Assembly (NCBI GenBank): GCA_900660155.1
Contig: CABFPE010000196.1
Span: 546,974-610,973 of the forward strand
Source: Hofstenia miamia
Taxonomy: Eukaryota > Xenacoelomorpha > Acoela > Hofsteniidae
DNA length: 64,000 bases
Direction of reading: 5' to 3'
Shown here: positions 24,286 through 36,738 of the stretch, in pieces
Numbering within the stretch: position 1 is the first letter of the stretch
How the letters are laid out: each line of letters begins with the position of its first letter
The notes under the pieces: generated by a model
Seen by the model: the letters and a program-made list of their open reading frames with translations, nothing else
What the model was told of the DNA's origin: nothing
The model's database searches: none
Made by a program: the position numbers and the translations under genes

Positions 24286-26649
24286 ATATTCTATTTCGCA
24301 AATCAGTGGGTATTAACCCAAACCGAACAATGTAAGTTGTAGGTCGAAATGCATTTTTCCGATTTTAAAACCTATTCCACTCGTCAATGAATACCCCTAG
24401 CACAAATCTGCGTCGAGTACTTGAAAGTGAGGACACTATTGTCCAACCCTATAAAGAAATTTAGAAGTCTTTGGTAAATATGTTCCTATGCAGTGGTGAG
24501 TATTTTACTACTTCTAAGCAACGTTCCCACACAACATTGCTTTCTACTTAGTCAAATTAATAGATGCATCAGAGTGGGAAACGGATAAATCCGACCCACA
24601 GATCGAGCTACTGACCACTCTCAGGCGGGTCAGTTCGGATATAACAGATTTAGGGAACAATTTAAGAAATAAAAAATTTTCAATCTATGAAATTCCTAAG
24701 AACTAGTCAATTATAATTATTTTTGTATTTTTATTGATTTTGCATTACATTTTTGATAATTTTATGCGGAAACATTTTTGCGCTTATTATGCTAGTAGTC
24801 TTTCTTTGATTGGGTCGAATTGTGGGTCATTGTATATATATACACTAGTTAATACATTGTAATGAACTATATAATATGTCAGCGTTGATTGTTCAGTAAC
24901 GGATTCATAAAATCGGTATAAAAAATCGGTAAATTGACATTTTTTTAATTTTGAAAAATACATTTGAATAAAATGCACACCTTAAAAATGCAGTTTTGCT
25001 TAAAAACTTGAATTTCTCAGTAACGAGACACACAACCTGTAGGTAGCTATATCCACACACTCAATTATAAAAAAATATGCTTAAAATGGGTATTTGGAAA
25101 GAAACCTACTCAAAGGTAGTCTATTAACAAGCGTAGTGGTTACACATTTGGACTTCAGGAAAACGACCAGGCAAATATATTATCCAAAATGATCAATTTT
25201 TTAAATTTCAATCAGAGAAGATCATTCTAAAAATATGAAAAAAAGTTCTTATTAAAAATTCTATTTTTTTCAAAATAGACAAACTAATTTTTCATGTGGT
25301 GGGTGATTTCATGAAATTAACCTTTGCTCAAAAAACCATTCCATTGCCTGATGCGGAGAAAGCATCAACTGTATTTTACAAAAAAATGCGATTTTCAAAA
25401 ACTTTAAATTCTCTTCTTGTCTAATGTTTAGATAATCCGAAAACTCATTTGATCAACAATAACCTTGATATATTAGTTTTCAGCAAAGAGAGTGCCCCGT
25501 CAGCAATATAGTGCCCAAAACAGACGTCGAAGTGCCACAAAAATCACAAAAAGGGTGATTTTTATGTCTAATGTAAAAAGAGACATTCCCTTATCTTGTG
25601 GTGCTGTCAAATTTTGGATATGGACATCATTATTAGTTATCGGCTCTCGAGATTTTTTGAAGAAACTGCTCACATTTTACAAAGTCTACATTGATTAATT
25701 AGGTCCGAAACATAGAGCCGGGCATCAATAGTTAGATACTAGAACACCACCAACTTCAAGTGGTTCTTTTAATGGGAACAGGATACTTTTCCTCATCGCT
25801 TCTATGGATGCATTAACAATGCAGAAATCTCAAAAATAACCAAAACATCGAACAACCACAGTTGTTTAAAAAAACAGGGAGGCTTAATTCAGGTAAAATT
25901 GTGAAAATCAACTTGATCAATATACTGCAGGAATTAATACATGTATATTGTCAATTACATCTAAATGTTGTTAAAATGTTTATATGACAATTTCGGAAAA
26001 TCCTACATTATATGGAAATCTCAATTTTTTAGGGCAACTAAAATAATTTATTATTATTATTATTATCATTATTAAAAATATTGATGACTAAGTTTAATAC
26101 CCTAATGTGAGCTACAAATATGCATGTAATATATTTCTTTCACTAAGCTGTATTGGTTACGAGTTCCCTGCTTTGGTAGTTGTGTTTGACTATATTAGTT
26201 TAGAGGAAATAGGCGTTGAAAAAGAAAACTAAGAGTTACCCTGAGTCGTCCTCAAAGTATCTCCATGTCTTTGAAGTAATACCCTTGACAGCATCATCAT
26301 TATTTGGAAATCCCAAAAGCTGGTAGTGTTCTGTAAAACAAGATTCTGATATCGTATTCATAGCATCTTTTTCACCAGAACTAAACAGCATTCATTATAA
26401 TATATTGGAAGCGATTATGGGAATATTACATGTCTACGCAGATAGCTACAACTATTTAGTCAGAGAAATATAATACAATAATTCTATATATCAACTTGAA
26501 ATTGAGTGTTCCTTAAATGACCAATATCTTCTAACCCTATATAGATCTATTTTATTTTCAAATCAATAAATTGGTGACATCATCATTTTTTTACAATTCA
26601 GTATTAAAAAAACTTGACTTTGAAATGTCAATGAATTTCTATTACAAAC
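24286..26649. other. Intergenic, no recognised gene
   Basis: AT-rich DNA with short chance frames only. A short imperfect (TTA)n lies at about 26046-26075. Confidence 0.5.
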
Positions 26650-28596
26650 TAATACTTTCAGAATAATGATAAAGCCCAAAATATTATGCATGTAAATTGA
26701 AACCAGCCAAAGGAAGATTACATAATGCAAATATTAGGAAACATATTTTTTCAATGTCATCTTACTTTTTGTGTTATTGGTATCTGCATTCAGAAATAAC
26801 TTTATGAAAATTCCACGCAATTTAAAAATATTAAGAACTCTTAAGCGATTTTTACAGGGAAATATAAAATGATAAATTCAGTCAACTAGATATTCCTTCG
26901 TTTTTGGTTTAATACATGAGTTTCAAGGATTTGCTAGATCTACATAAAGAATTCTAAACTGCCTAAAACAAGTTTGCTTATTCATGGGATGCTTTCTAAT
27001 CTCAAAAGCAGATGATGAACCCTTAAAATCGATAAAGACTTAAAAATTCTGCTTGAAAATAGTTTGAAAAGGGAGAGAGGTAAAGCATTTTTGTTCCTGC
27101 TTATACAAATTGGATTATAAAAGTTCAAATCCATTGTTGAATATAATTGTGCATACATTGCTTATGTTTAGGTGTAGCAAACATAGTTATTTGCAGTAAA
27201 AGTGATATTTATTGTATAGCTTAGTTTATAGTGCAAAGTTCTAATCCATTGTTTATATAATTGTGCATGTATTCCAGTAAATACTAGTTCAAGAGCATCT
27301 ACAAAAAAATAAATACAACTGAAGAAAACACTTTTTTTATCAATGGTTTGTCAAAACCTTTAAAAATAATTTGAGTAAATTGGACAAATCTCATCATTAA
27401 ATCTACTAGATAATTAGTACGTTACTGACACCTATTTAAGCTTCGAGCCATTCATTACTAGAACTGGTTTCTTAACTTACAAAATTGTGCGTTTGCAAGC
27501 ACTCAATTTAATTATCTGCTATTGTACTGTGATTTCGCCTTTCATGCAATTCCTATTTTTCCAAGGTATCAATAGTTTTGATGCTCCAGTATTTTTTCAT
27601 TGTTGGCGTTTGTTAAAGTTGTGAGACAGCTGAGGGGTAATTAAATATTAAGCGGGTAGGGGGAGCTTCCTTTATCTTTATAGAAATGTTATTTTGATCA
27701 ATTAAATATTAATGAGCAAATATAGATTTAATTATAATTGTTTTCATAGATATTAGGGAAATATTGTGCCTGCGGTATAATACCAGATGGCCACTCCCAT
27801 AATTATTGAGTTAATATATTAAATAAATCTATCAAGCACTTAGAAACCTCAAAATGTGTATAATAATACACAAATTTGAACTTTTAAAAAGCACTGTCCA
27901 AGTGTTTACATTTTAAAAAAAATTGTTATTATAAATATTATATTGAATGAATGCACTCATATTTTGAATTTAATAATTATTCAAATGGGTTAAAATTAAT
28001 ATAGTTCAGAGAAAAAAATGAGAATCAAATGAAAAATCAAATTTTGCAACAAGTCCAAATTCCACCGGGCAAAAATAGCATTCAAAATACAAATTTTGTA
28101 AACAACCAAATATCATTCACAGACTACAAAGATATTAAAGCTAAGTTTGTCTATCAAAATGGCACTTAATCAACCATGAAATTTTCTGCAATATCTTTGC
28201 AAGGATTTATAAACAGACCATGACCTACTGTAATCAACGACCTAAAATTTTTAAAGAAAATCATCAAACGTGAAGCAGATAAAGCATCCAAATCAAAATA
28301 TAATTTTTCAAGCAACAATATCCTTAATCTTAAACTGTTCTTTATAAAGGAAAAACTGTTTTCCAGATTTTCAAGCAAATTTCTCCAAATCAGTTATTAA
28401 ATTTTAAATTCCTGATGCAGCTGTAGTGCCTGAAAAAACTGACTATTTTTAATGAATATCGCAATTTTTAAGCAAAAATTTCAATTCTCAACATTCTTGT
28501 TGATCAGATGTATGGAAAATAACAAACCCTAATTGTTCTCTTAATGCAGATAGCCCACCAAAACCCATTGAGGTTTGCCGTGCACAAAGAAAAGAA
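26650..28596. repeat. 1.95-kb direct duplication, copy 1
   Basis: Begins TAATACTTTCAGAATAATGA and is matched almost base for base by copy 2 (28598-30471). Copy 1 carries about 105 bp (around 27145-27255) that copy 2 lacks. The two differ completely over a short stretch near the end (about 28381-28410 here). It contains a 70-residue minus-strand frame (28166-28378) whose copy-2 partner differs at 8 residues, a rate that argues against protein constraint. Confidence 0.9.
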
Positions 28597-28597
28597 N

Positions 28598-30471
28598 TAA
28601 TACTTTCAGAATAATGATAAAGCCCAAAATATTATGCATGTAAATTGAAACCAGCCAAAGGAAGATTACATAATGCAAATATTAGGAAAAATATTTTTTC
28701 AATGTCATCTTACTTTTTGTGTTATTGGTATCTGCATTCAGAAATAACTTTATGAAAATTCCACGCAATTTAAAAATATTAAGAACTCTTAAGCGATTTT
28801 TACAGGGAAATATAAAATGATAAATTCAGTCAACTAGATATTCCTTCGTTTTTGGTTTAATACATGAGTTTCAAGGATTTGCTAGATCTACATAAAGAAT
28901 TCTAAACTGCCTAAAACAAGTTTGCTTATTCATGGGATGCTTTCTAATCTCAAAAGCAGATGATGAACCCTTAAAATCGCCAAAGACTTAAAAATTCTGC
29001 TTGAAAATAGTTTGAAAAGGGAGAGAGGTAAAGCATTTTTGTTCCTGCTTATACAAATTGGATTATAAAAGTTCAAATCCATTGTTGAATATATAATTGT
29101 GCATGTATTCCAGTAAATACTAGTTCAAGAGCATCTACAAAAAAATAAATACAACTGAAGAAAACACTTTTTTTATCAATGGTTTGTCAAAACCTTTAAA
29201 AATAATTTGAGTAAATTGGACAAATCTCATCATTAAATCTACTAGATAATTAGTACGTTACTGACACCTATTTAAGCTTCGAGCCATTCATTACTAGAAC
29301 TGGTTTCTTAACTTACAAAATTGTGCGTTTGCAAGCACTCAATTTAATTATCTGCTATTGTACTGTGATTTCGCCTTTCATGCAATTCCTATTTTTCCAA
29401 GGTATCAATAGTTTTGATGCTCCAGTATTTTTTCATTGTTGGCGTTTGTTAAAGTTGTGAGACAGCTGAGGGGTAATTAAATATTAAGCGGGTAGGGGGA
29501 GCTTCCTTTATCTTTATAGAAATGTTATTTTGATCAATTAAATATTAATGAGCAAATATAGATTTAATTATAATTGTTTTCATAGATATTAGGGAAATAT
29601 TGTGCCTGCGGTATAATACCAGATGGCCACTCCCATAATTATTGAGTTAATATATTAAATAAATCTATCAAGCACTTAGAAACCTCAAAATGTGTATAAT
29701 AATACACAAATCTGAACTTTTAAAAAGCACTGTCCAAGTGTTTACATTCTCAAAAAAATTGTTATTATAAATATTATATTGAATGAATGCACTCATATTT
29801 TGAATTTAATAATTATTCAAATGGGTTAAAATTATTATAGTTCAGAGAAAAAAATGAGAATCAAATGAAAAATCAAATTTTGCAACAAGTCCAAATTCCA
29901 CCGGGCAAAAATAGCATTCAAAATACAAATTTTGTAAACAACCAAATATCATTCACAGACTACAAAGATATTAAAGCTAAGTTTGTCTATCAAAATGGCA
30001 CTTAATCAACCGTGAAATTTTCTGCAATATCTTTGCAAGGATTTATAAACAGACCATGACCTACTGTAATCAACGACCTAAAATTTTTAAAGAAAATCAT
30101 CAAAAGTGAAGCAGATAAAGGATCTAAATCAAAATATAATTTTTCATGCAACAATATTTTTAATCTTAAACTGTTCTTTACAAAGGAAAAACTGTTTTCC
30201 AGATTTTCAAGCAAATTCCTGAGCTATGGCCACAACTATTGATGAACGTGCTCTAAGGTAAACGTGAACACATGTACATAACTGTACTGATGCAGCTGTA
30301 GTGCCTGAAAAAACTGACTATTTTTAATGAATATCGCAATTTTTAAGCAAAAATTTAAATTCTCACCATTCTTGTTGATCAGATGTATGGAAAATAACAA
30401 ACCATAATTGTTCTCTTAATGCAGATAGCCCACCAAAACCCATTGAGGTTTGCCGTGCACAAAGAAAAGAA
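28598..30471. repeat. 1.9-kb direct duplication, copy 2
   Basis: Second copy, joined to the first by one ambiguous base (28597). It contains about 70 bp (around 30217-30289) that replaces unrelated sequence in copy 1, and continues beyond the point where copy 1 stops. The partner minus-strand frame is at 30002-30214. Confidence 0.9.
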
Positions 30472-31474
30472 TTTGCATCCAGAAGGTGCAAGTGATGGAA
30501 GATATCGCGCAACAACGCACCGTAACAGGAGAGCACTGGATTGTGGATTAGGAATTTATTCTGTTATTAGACGGGACGGGCGGATACGTGTGCGCAATAT
30601 TATATTTTTTGCATAGTTATTCCTGTCATGTAACAAATATTTAAAATAAGACTTTAGGGAGCACATAAATCGTATTTTAAGAAAGAACAAGAAAAATTTG
30701 TAGGATCAAATTATTTGCCTACAAATGGTGAAGCAGAACAATAAATTGGCTATGTTTATACAAGGTTTGCTTTGGGCTCCTTTTATGTCAAATGCAGTGC
30801 TCAAGCTCGACTCTTATAGGCTCTGCTCGTTTCAAGTCTGCTATGAACCTTGAGGTTTATTTCACAAAACTTCACCAAGTGATGCTCATAGCCTTCCATG
30901 ACAATATTAGGAGATTTATTAAACAAACGAGGGTCTCACAAATGCGTATCATATATAACTAAAAGTAGTTCTTTTGATTAATCAATGTTCCTTTGATGCA
31001 AGAAATTTACCTGTGGTTCATAGAGAAGGAAGAACAAGAAGGTCATACAAACAACTCCAAATTTTAAAGACATAGAAGGAACTGTCGAGGTTTTCTATCA
31101 TTTTTTAAAATCTTAATCCTATAGCAGCATATAGCAAATTGTCGCTGCGGCCAAAATTTAACCATAAAAGATGAGAACTCTTCAGCAATTGTTTTCTCAA
31201 GAGATTCTCACATAATGAAACATCTTAGACGAAGCAAATACTCATGTTTCTTGAAGAGAACCTATACAATTGTGTACACAGATGGATGGATCATCACATT
31301 ATATCAGCACAAAACACTTGAATGATAACATTGGAAGTAAAAGCTATCTGAATATTCTTTTTTCAAAATATAGCAATATATTGTTTCTGATTGCAAGTAA
31401 TGAAAGCATATTTGTTCAAGGTTTGCTTAACTTAATTTTTAACTGTTGAAGGAAAAGAAAAATATGTATAATTG
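30472..31474. other. Intergenic; a possible plus-strand exon, otherwise nothing
   Basis: At 30421-30600 base composition is less AT-rich. An acceptor-like CTCTTAATGCAG (ending about 30423) is followed by a short frame reading PPKPIEVCRAQRKEFASR. No family is recognised and the frame stops soon after, so an exon is only a possibility. At about 30760-30840, GGCTC/GCTCG words resemble a worn copy of the 23799 MITE end. Confidence 0.25.
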
Positions 31475-31546
31475 ATTTCATTTCAAAATAAAGAATATTA
31501 TATTGTTTATGAAGTACTAGAAAATGATGTATTTTAAGTAGCATTG
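31475..31546. repeat. 72-bp direct repeat, left copy
   Basis: Identical over 72 bp to 32433-32504. The pair brackets an 886-bp block that contains LINE remains. Confidence 0.95.
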
Positions 31547-31586
31547 AGACACTAAAAGGGAGATATTTTTATTATTATTTCTATTA

Positions 31587-31725
31587 TTAACATAGATTTG
31601 AGAAATTATTTCATTATATTTGATTGTAGTTATGGAAAACACATATAATTGCACTACTTTGTAAAACTTAAATATCAACAGAAACATTAGAGAATTCAAT
31701 GAATTGAAATACAAAAGACCTTTAA
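31587..31725. repeat. Inner ~138-bp repeat flanking a LINE fragment (left copy)
   Basis: About 85-90 percent similar to 32073-32210, with shared words such as AAACACATATAATTGCAC and ATATCAACAGAAACATTAGA. Both copies sit next to a short TTA-rich tract, like a LINE 3' tail. Confidence 0.85.
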
Positions 31726-32040
31726 AGAGAGAACTTATACTCATTCTGTGCCAACTTCTCACACCCTGCTATCAGATGATCTACTGTCTCCGCCTCTTTC
31801 TTACATAGCCTACACTTATCACTTACTTCTACTCTTCTGTCTATATGCTTCTTCACCCAGTTTGTTCTTATTGCTTGCTCCTGTGCTGCCATTATTAGTG
31901 CTTCTGTTTCTCTCTTCAGTCCTGCCTTCTTTAACCACTTATTGCTCTCTTCTCTATCACACTTTTCTGTGTTCCTCCAGTATTCTCCATGCATTGCCTT
32001 CTGCCTATACCTTGTTTGTCTCTCTGATTCCATCCTACTT
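31726..32040 (-). pseudogene. C-terminal fragment of a non-LTR retrotransposon with CCHC motif (RLE-type clade)
   Basis: The minus-strand frame (103 residues, 31722-32033) ends with a CX2CX8HX4C cluster: CRLC, then VDH, then AGC. It is preceded by ALIMAAQEQAIRTNWVKKHI. This arrangement is characteristic of the C-terminus of LINE polyproteins with a restriction-like endonuclease (R2/NeSL-like groups), where the CCHC precedes the endonuclease. The fragment lacks the RT upstream and the endonuclease downstream, so it is a truncated, dead copy. The fragment itself is free of stops, which suggests modest age. It lies between two diverged copies of a 138-bp tail-like repeat. Confidence 0.7.
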
Positions 32041-32072
32041 TATCATTGTTATTATTATTATTATTATTTCTA

Positions 32073-32210
32073 TTAGTAACAAAGATTTGAAAATGTATTT
32101 CACTGTATTTGATTGTCGTTTTGGAAAACACATATAATTGCACAACTTTGGAATACTTAAATATCAACAGAAACATTAGAGAATTCAATGAATTGAAATC
32201 CAAAGACCAT
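32073..32210. repeat. Inner ~138-bp repeat flanking a LINE fragment (right copy)
   Basis: Partner of 31587-31725, preceded by (TTA)n at about 32045-32070. Confidence 0.85.
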
Positions 32211-32432
32211 CAAAGATAGATACTTAGGCATCCATTCGATGTACATGTAGAGTAGTTTGGATGCTTGGAATTGCAATTGAAAATGATCAGATCACAGCAA
32301 TGAGGAGATCTAAGGCTAAGGTAAGACGTAAAAGTTTTATAATTTTAAGTACTAAGTGCTCTTTTATTTCCTATTGTTCTTCCAGTGAACTTTGAAGTCA
32401 ACAACATTTTGCATAGAAAGTTTACTAAATAC

Positions 32433-32504
32433 ATTTCATTTCAAAATAAAGAATATTATATTGTTTATGAAGTACTAGAAAATGATGTATTTTAAGTAGC
32501 ATTG
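32433..32504. repeat. 72-bp direct repeat, right copy
   Basis: Exact copy of 31475-31546. Confidence 0.95.
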
Positions 32505-33745
32505 GTGAAATATTTTTTTAAATGTATGCATATTTTTTAAAAAATTTAGAACATCAGAATCATATCTTTGAGTCTGGTGATTCATAGGAAATCAGTATTT
32601 TGAAAACTGAATGATCTTTTGATTAAAATGATATGTAAGTTCAGATTCAAAACTTGGAGGAAAAAGACAATGTTAATGAAAAACATGACTGAAGAATTTG
32701 AAAGCAATTCGTAGAATTTTAAAATTTCTTTAAAAATCGTACAAAATTGATAAAATTTTGTTAATTAATGTTTTCTTACTAAATAATGACCTCAATCATG
32801 ATCCTCTTTGGAAACAATAGTAATCATTTTCAATCAATCATTAATCCTTCAAAATCTCTTCATTCCATTACAATTGTATAATGCACTTAGCTAAACACTT
32901 TACAATAAAAATTAGAATTTGTAGTTCAGAACGAAGAATGCACTTATTTCTATACAGTTTACATGAGTATTTTTTCCTGCAGAGGTTAATCAATTGAAGC
33001 AAATAAAAAACGAAGATGAAATGATCAGTTTTGTACCATTAATATTTTACTTTCTGTTTAATCATGGGCATTAGGCAATGTCAAGAGTTGAATTGCTTTA
33101 AACCCTAAATTTAATAATTGTCAACTAGATTGTAAACTATCGCAAAATTGAAATATCTTTTGATAATTATATTGTAAACATTTGCAATTTGCTGCGGTTG
33201 ATACGTTTCTGACTTTGGCACAGCTGGATAAATTTCTTTCCAATTTTCATCAGGTCACTCCCATTACACGCAAATAACGAATGTAAAACTTAAAGTTTTT
33301 GTTATTATTTTCAAAGGGAAGCTGCAATGGGTGAAAATCACTGACCAAGCGTGCAGTAGTAAAATAGTTTAATAAAAATATACCAGATCCGCTATCACAT
33401 ACTAAATTTTGAACCCGCAGTCTAAAATGCATATCCATAATCTACTTCACTGCAAAGTAGACCATTTGTATTTAGACAAAATCAATAACTAATTCCAAAT
33501 GATGATCAATACAAGTGTCTGAAATTTGTCAGCTAATTGAGAACAAAAACTATCTTTTTTTCTTCGACAACATCGCCGGCTAAGTGGCCACCATCTAATA
33601 ATATTTTCACCCACATGTGTAGCTTTTTTAAATAATATCTATTCGTATACATACTCAAATTAAAATAATTTATCCAATAAAAAATGTTCGTCTGAATGAA
33701 GTCGATAAAATTTTTTCATTCAAATATTCTTATATCTTTAATGTT
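32505..33745. other. No recognised feature; 3' side of the channel gene
   Basis: This lies downstream on the coding strand of the TM2-TM3 exon. A TM4-encoding exon was looked for (FNxxYW-type ending) and not found here. The TM4 exon therefore lies further away, is very divergent, or is missing. Confidence 0.4.
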
Positions 33746-33822
33746 TTACAAATAAAATGCATACTTTGGATAGAAGTTTGAACCATGAATTTGACACGCC
33801 CGGTTATGTGAAACGATTCTAC

Positions 33823-34102
33823 CGGGAGTAATCCTTGATCTTGTGAAATTGAGTCGGTAATCTGAGAGCGCGAATTCCAACATAGCGAAGATTACAAAGA
33901 AGAACGAAACCCAGAGATAAATGTCAAGCGCAGTCATGTTGTTGCTGACATGTTTTGCGTTTTGAGTCTGGCTTTGTGTGGAGAGTGTTAACATTGTGAG
34001 AACAGTGGTCACCCCGAGGCTGGCTCGTGCCGGTGTTGCTCTGACATTAATCCAAAATACTGTCCAGGAAAGAACAACGATTAGAGCAGCAGGTATGTAG
34101 AC
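33823..34102 (-). CDS. Cys-loop anion-channel receptor, TM1-TM3 exon
   Basis: Starts after a TTTTTGAATTAG acceptor with VYIPAALIVVLSW (TM1), then WINVRATPARASLGVTTVLT. This is the canonical TM1-TM2 turn and pore helix of glycine/GABA/GluCl-type channels. The PAR at the intracellular mouth is the motif of anion-selective members; cation channels carry GEK. TM3 is DIYLWVSFFFVIFAMLEFAL. The first codon joins in phase 0 to the exon ending at 51884, giving the family-typical LFQ/VYIP junction. The 3' boundary is less certain: GTAGAA at 33822 downward is the best donor, but the frame stays open to a stop at 33746-33748. The TM3-TM4 loop and TM4 are missing. The product acts at the plasma membrane as one subunit of a pentamer. 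Confidence 0.85.
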
Positions 34103-36501
34103 CTAATTCAAAAACAACTATTAAATGTAAAAGATTTAAGCAAACCATAAAATGACTAATAATTATTCAAAGTTCTTAGATCTAGTCACATAAATATAGA
34201 CAACTTTTTGTGCTACAATAAATGAACCATGAATGACAAATTTATGAATACTTTGAATTAGTAAAATTTAGGAACTATGGTGAATATGTTAATTCTTCAT
34301 AGAGCCTTGCCTGCATTTATTAAGCTTTGTTTGCCTGTTTTTTAAACTTCTAAAAAACTATATTGCATATAAGTTCAAAGAGCAAATTCGTTTGTTATAC
34401 ATGAAATACTGAAATACCTTTGTTATGATTTGATTAAAAATACAATTTTTTGATAGATATTTCCTATGAAAGTACTAATATACTTTAGAAATCATATAAT
34501 GCTTTCATTTTATGACAGTAGGTAGACATTGAAACATATTCTATTCCAATTTCATCATTAATAAAAATTCAGTGTAAAATCTGCAAAATTATTAATTTGG
34601 TTGTCGATGTGGGAATTTTAATCATAGCGATACTATTTTTATGTAATAATTCCATGGCATTGTATTTAATAATTAATATATTGAAGGAATTATTTAAGCC
34701 ATTTTACACAAGAAATGCAATTTTCATTACTGTTTATATCTAGTTGTCTGTAGGGACTCTTTCAATTTCCTTAAGCCGCGACATACAATAAATAATTAAA
34801 CAAAATAGAGGAATTAAGATGTTAGGATGATTAAAAACTTCAAATGAAATTGCAAGCCATACACTAGATTACGCAGTAATAGGGATAATCATAATATATC
34901 ATATTCTTATCTAATTTCACCTCCCACATATGAATCAATTCCAAATTTCCAAAAATAAGGACAATTTTGTTGTCTACACCAATTCAATTTTTAACATAAG
35001 TTCAACATGATTATTAAGAAGCGAAAAGTTGAAGTATAAGATAAATATATATATATATATATATATAACTTGAGCGTTTATTTATCTATTAGTGTATGAA
35101 TACGGAACTGAAATTTACTAATATTCAATTTTATTCAAGATGAAACAATTTAGTACATAACTAAGGAATTGGCAATTTAAAAGGACGGAACAAAAATCAG
35201 AGAAGGTTAGCGTACTACTTAAAGTGAACAGGACAGAACAGAATAATCAAAAACTGAACGGTCCTTCCTAAAGTAGGATGTCTGGCTACGTTTCAAAAAT
35301 TTTTGTCGAACAGTTAATGAAGTTCTGAAAATTCATCATTTCGAAGACTGTTCCAAACCGCTAGATGCCTTACTGCTCCATTATGATAAGTTTCCATCTA
35401 AGGCAAACATTTTTCCTAAAGAATTATAGCAGAAGACAAAAGGGTACCTGAAAAAACTTGTTGGTAATCAGAAATGATGAAGTGTAGTAGCAGTGGTGAT
35501 ATTAATACATATATGGCATTCTCCAAATGCAAATATTTTGATTGCACAAGCATGTTACAATCCATTGGTCTTCTCTCTTTATATGGGGTCAAAATGACCC
35601 TGCTAATGTAATACTGTTTAGAATATGCTTATGTCATTAAGGGTAATGCTCCTAACCCAATAGGTTCACTTTTCATGGCTTCAAAAAAGAAGCACTTGCT
35701 TATGTATGCGTTGGCTGATCCTTGGAAATGTCTTCTCTCTGTAACAAGCAGTATTCAAGCCCCAATTATTAAAGCAATGAAAATTAAATTTCTCACTCTC
35801 TCTCGATAGCTTTCCCACCATACTAGTACTTACAACTGTGTTAGCTATGCATTTATTTTAGTCATTTGCTGCAATATTTTTTTATTTATTTCAGGTCATA
35901 ATATAATATGAGATATTCGAAATCCCTATTCATAAATGCCTCAGCTAACGTTGGTTTTCTATTTTCATTTATCAGCTTCCATGAATTTCCCAAGGGATTC
36001 TCATTTTGTTCGCCCTTCCTATTAGAACGCCTGCTAATTGCTAATCAATCTTTTTCAAATGCATAATCAAAATCTGCGTCATGATGAAAATTTGTGCAAA
36101 AAATGTATTCTTGTGCCTGAAGACTATGCAAATAAAAGTTTATTTTCAAAGAGAAATCCGATTTTTGTAAAAATATTTAAATTATTTCCATAGCTAGTGT
36201 TGAGATGATGAGGCGGTCTAATGTCCATGGGAACAACAACTACCCTGAAGTATTTTGTTTGCTGAAGAAAAACTATATGAGACCTGTCCAGGCGTGCCGT
36301 GCGCAAAATCAGAGTTAGTATAGAATATTGTTGATTATACGTTTAAGTACATTTATTGCTGATGACTATGCTATAGAAAAATGATTGGAGGATCGTTAAA
36401 TTCAATGGAGTTTTAAATATTAAAAAGCTATATGTAATATAAAATGCGGACTTTCACCAACGAGTCGACCAGTCGCATGAAGCCGTATACAGGAAATTCG
36501 T

Positions 36502-36738
36502 TCAGACGAAATACAATAAAATTTGCTTCCCATCAATTCCTTTAACTTGATTGAAAAGAAGCACAAAACAAATAGATGCCGTGTACACAACAATGGCAGT
36601 AAGTAATATGAAATTTCTTTCAGTTGGAAAAACTAAAGCGTTGGAGTTGTAAATGACCATAGTTTTTAGACCAGAAAAGTCCAGCCTATTTTCTGTTTTA
36701 AATAAAACCTGTATAAAAACAACTTTCAAGTCAAACAT
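36502..36738 (-). other. Possible exon with one hydrophobic segment, unrecognised
   Basis: A good acceptor (GTTGTTTTTATACAG) precedes an open stretch. It contains PTERNFILLTAIVVYTASIC, which with the following residues forms a helix of about 22 hydrophobic residues. I cannot assign a family. It lies within the large receptor intron on the same strand but is not needed for the clean junction between the flanking exons, so it would be a relic, an alternative exon or chance. Confidence 0.15.

Noticed and set aside
28166-28378. 70-residue minus-strand frame repeated at 30002-30214 as a conserved small gene
   Set aside because: It is present twice only because the whole 1.9-kb block is duplicated. 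Eight residue differences in 70 show no protein-level constraint.
31748-32137. 129-residue plus-strand Leu/Ser-rich frame
   Set aside because: It is the antisense shadow of the minus-strand LINE CCHC fragment.
33250-33438. Candidate TM4 exon downstream of the TM2-TM3 exon
   Set aside because: There is a good acceptor-like sequence, but all frames stop quickly or lack the hydrophobic TM4 helix and FNxxYW-type ending.
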